From an uncultured Lachnospiraceae bacterium (GTDB taxonomy: Bacteria; Bacillota; Clostridia; Lachnospirales; Lachnospiraceae), in the NCBI GenBank assembly GCA_910588405.1, contig CAJUPT010000055.1, positions 17,799 through 24,602 on the forward strand: a DNA stretch of 6,804 nucleotides, read 5' to 3'. The notes under the pieces were generated by a model that was not told the origin of the DNA, searched no databases, and saw only the letters and a list, made by a program, of their open reading frames with translations. The position numbers were made by a program, and so were the translations under genes. Positions within the stretch are counted from its first letter, which is position 1, and each line of letters begins with the position of its first letter. Shown here piece after piece: positions 5,234 through 6,804 of the stretch.

Positions 5234-6804
5234 TCAAAGTCCTTCCATTTGAAGCATCCGACGACATTGTTTTTTTGTCATACCGATACTCTCCATAACA
5301 TACAACTCGTGTTTTCGTGCTTTGGTGTTTGTGAACATAATATTTGCAAAATTAAGAACGCCAATAAAAGCCAGAACGAAAGCAATTCCACCGCCTAATG
5401 TATAGAGTGTGATTTTGGCGGAATGTAACCCCTCTATCAATTCAGTTTTTGAAATTATAGAGATTTTGCCCGACTGACTGCAAAGTTCACGAATATCAGA
5501 AAGCGCCATTTTTTCGTTTGAGGAAGTGACATCAATTCCAAGTGACGAAATATATGCTTCGGGAGCAAGTTTCTCCATACCGGCATCACTAACAAAGACA
5601 TAAGGCGCATCAGAGCTTAATCCGCCGTAATAACTGCTGGGAAGAAAACCGCCAATAGGAATTTCCATTGATTTATCATTTGGAATAACCTTATATTGAT
5701 TTAACTGACCAGTTTGAAAATGAAGTGTCATATTATCTGGAAACAACTCTGGAGTATCACAGGCTATCAGGCCGTATTGACCTTGATAAAAGCCCTCATA
5801 GTCCATTCCCTTTTCTGTTATATAGTCTTTTATCTTGTCGGCTTCAATACTAACCAGTTGGGTGTAGAAACGGGTTGGGTATTGTTCGTAATAATCTGTG
5901 TCTGGAGCTTCCGTTCCTTGTGACTGGTATTTGTCTTGAATATATGGATAGAACACATCTTTGGAGTACTCCGGCATTATTGTCTGTTCTTTTTGTAAAC
6001 TTATTTTGCTGACACCATCAATAGAAGTAAGTTCATTTATAAATTTTTCGTCAAAAAGCTGACTTTGCTTACCATTATATCCGAGCGCTAATGTTTGGTT
6101 TGTAAGTTCAATATCATATTCCATCTCATAATCTACAAAGTTATCGGCACTCATACTTTGGATTAAAAGTGTCACTATCAAACAAGAGGTAATTCCTAAA
6201 AAGATAGATAAAACAGCGAGAATGCTTTTCTTCTTTGTTCTTTGTATGTTTCGCAGAGCCATTCGCCACGCAGAAAAATGTCTACTTTTTAACTGTGACT
6301 TGCTTTTTCCTATCTCACTCTGATAATGTAAGGAAGTTACCGGAGAAACCTTTTTGGCAATTTGAATAGGTTTCCGAACAGAGAGAAAAACCATTATCAG
6401 TGAAAAAATTGCTGCTCCGAGATAAATAATAGGTTGTTGGACTACTGTAATACCACTGTTTGTTTCCGTTAAGGTACGGAGTGCCGCCGGGATGATGAAA
6501 TGGGACAAAACAAAGCTTGTTAGTAATCCGGCTACAATTCCCAAGCAAGCAAGTTTTATAGCTTGTTTTGAGATAATTTTACTGATCTGAATAGAAGTTG
6601 TTCCAATAGTACGCAACTGTCCGTAAAACTGAATATCATTTGATATTGAAATATAAAAAATGTTATAAATCAAAAGATACCCACACAGAGCAATGCAAAA
6701 GCCAAGAACAATGCAAAGAACGATTGCTTGCAGATGAGAGTTGCTATCCAACAAATCGGGATTGTGCGCCCAGACGAAGGGCGGGTAGTCTAGCAGGTGA
6801 GAAG
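5234..6804 (-). CDS. ABC-transporter permease, FtsX/MacB-like family, 5' partial and prematurely stopped
   Basis: This leftward gene encodes the membrane part of an ABC exporter or peptide-sensing transporter with two FtsX repeats. The frame is open to the right edge, so the N-terminus is missing; the upstream codons read YPPFVWAHNPD. Counting from the TTG at 6754, the first repeat's helices are at about residues 10-35, 68-92 and 108-126. The linker WRMALRNIQRTKKKSILAVL begins the second repeat, with a helix at about 178-200. An outside domain spans about 202-440, then a helix at 448-474 and the ARKHELYVMESIGMTKKQ segment typical of FtsX. Translation stops at TGA 5234-5236, losing the last two helices (see 5009-5233), so the product is probably inactive. 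The gene is A+T-rich (20 of 60 G+C at 6061-6120). The ATPase gene would lie to the right, outside the window. Bacitracin-type resistance or lipoprotein/peptide export are family possibilities; the substrate is unknown. Confidence 0.85.
   Translation of the reverse strand, partial: SHLLDYPPFVWAHNPDLLDSNSHLQAIVLCIVLGFCIALCGYLLIYNIFYISISNDIQFYGQLRTIGTTSIQISKIISKQAIKLACLGIVAGLLTSFVLSHFIIPAALRTLTETNSGITVVQQPIIYLGAAIFSLIMVFLSVRKPIQIAKKVSPVTSLHYQSEIGKSKSQLKSRHFSAWRMALRNIQRTKKKSILAVLSIFLGITSCLIVTLLIQSMSADNFVDYEMEYDIELTNQTLALGYNGKQSQLFDEKFINELTSIDGVSKISLQKEQTIMPEYSKDVFYPYIQDKYQSQGTEAPDTDYYEQYPTRFYTQLVSIEADKIKDYITEKGMDYEGFYQGQYGLIACDTPELFPDNMTLHFQTGQLNQYKVIPNDKSMEIPIGGFLPSSYYGGLSSDAPYVFVSDAGMEKLAPEAYISSLGIDVTSSNEKMALSDIRELCSQSGKISIISKTELIEGLHSAKITLYTLGGGIAFVLAFIGVLNFANIMFTNTKARKHELYVMESIGMTKKQCRRMLQMEGL

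Overview
The window looks like chromosomal DNA of a spore-forming, low-to-mid-GC Firmicute, most likely a gut-type Clostridia/Lachnospiraceae relative. The evidence is a CotF-type spore coat protein, a clostridial-style DUF342/FapA protein, strong AGGAGG-type ribosome binding sites, sigma-A-like promoters, and an Xre regulator plus FtsX-type permease of the kind common in these bacteria. The family calls come from reading protein motifs by eye; no database search was run.

Layout, left to right. A short CotF-like coat gene (70-324, +) ends at a small intrinsic terminator. A sigma-A-like promoter (TTGCGT, 17 bp, TATAAT) leads into a 533-residue DUF342/FapA-type protein (569-2170, +), which ends in an 18-bp RNA hairpin without a clear U tract. 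A second promoter with the same TTGCGT -35 box, flanked by a direct repeat, drives a 488-residue sodium-coupled amino-acid symporter of the neurotransmitter:sodium symporter family (2401-3867, +). A 328-base stretch without a clear gene follows. Its right end carries two near-identical palindromes over the probable promoter of a membrane-anchored Xre regulator (4196-4780, +). After a tandem hairpin region that acts as a shared terminator, the rest of the window is a leftward ABC-transporter permease of the FtsX family (5009 to beyond 6804, -), open at the right edge.

The genes do not form one pathway. The first three look like independent housekeeping or accessory units, each with its own control signals. 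The Xre regulator and the permease face each other, are clearly richer in A+T than the left part, and may be a separately acquired module. The permease's ATP-binding partner would be expected to the right of the window.

The strongest anomaly is one in-frame TGA in the permease at 5234-5236. The reading frame continues without a shift into a family-typical C-terminus, so this looks like a recent nonsense mutation (possibly TGG to TGA) or a sequencing error. The second is the paired operator-like palindromes in front of the Xre gene. I found no CRISPR array, tRNA, rRNA, insertion sequence, phage gene or clear new defence system.
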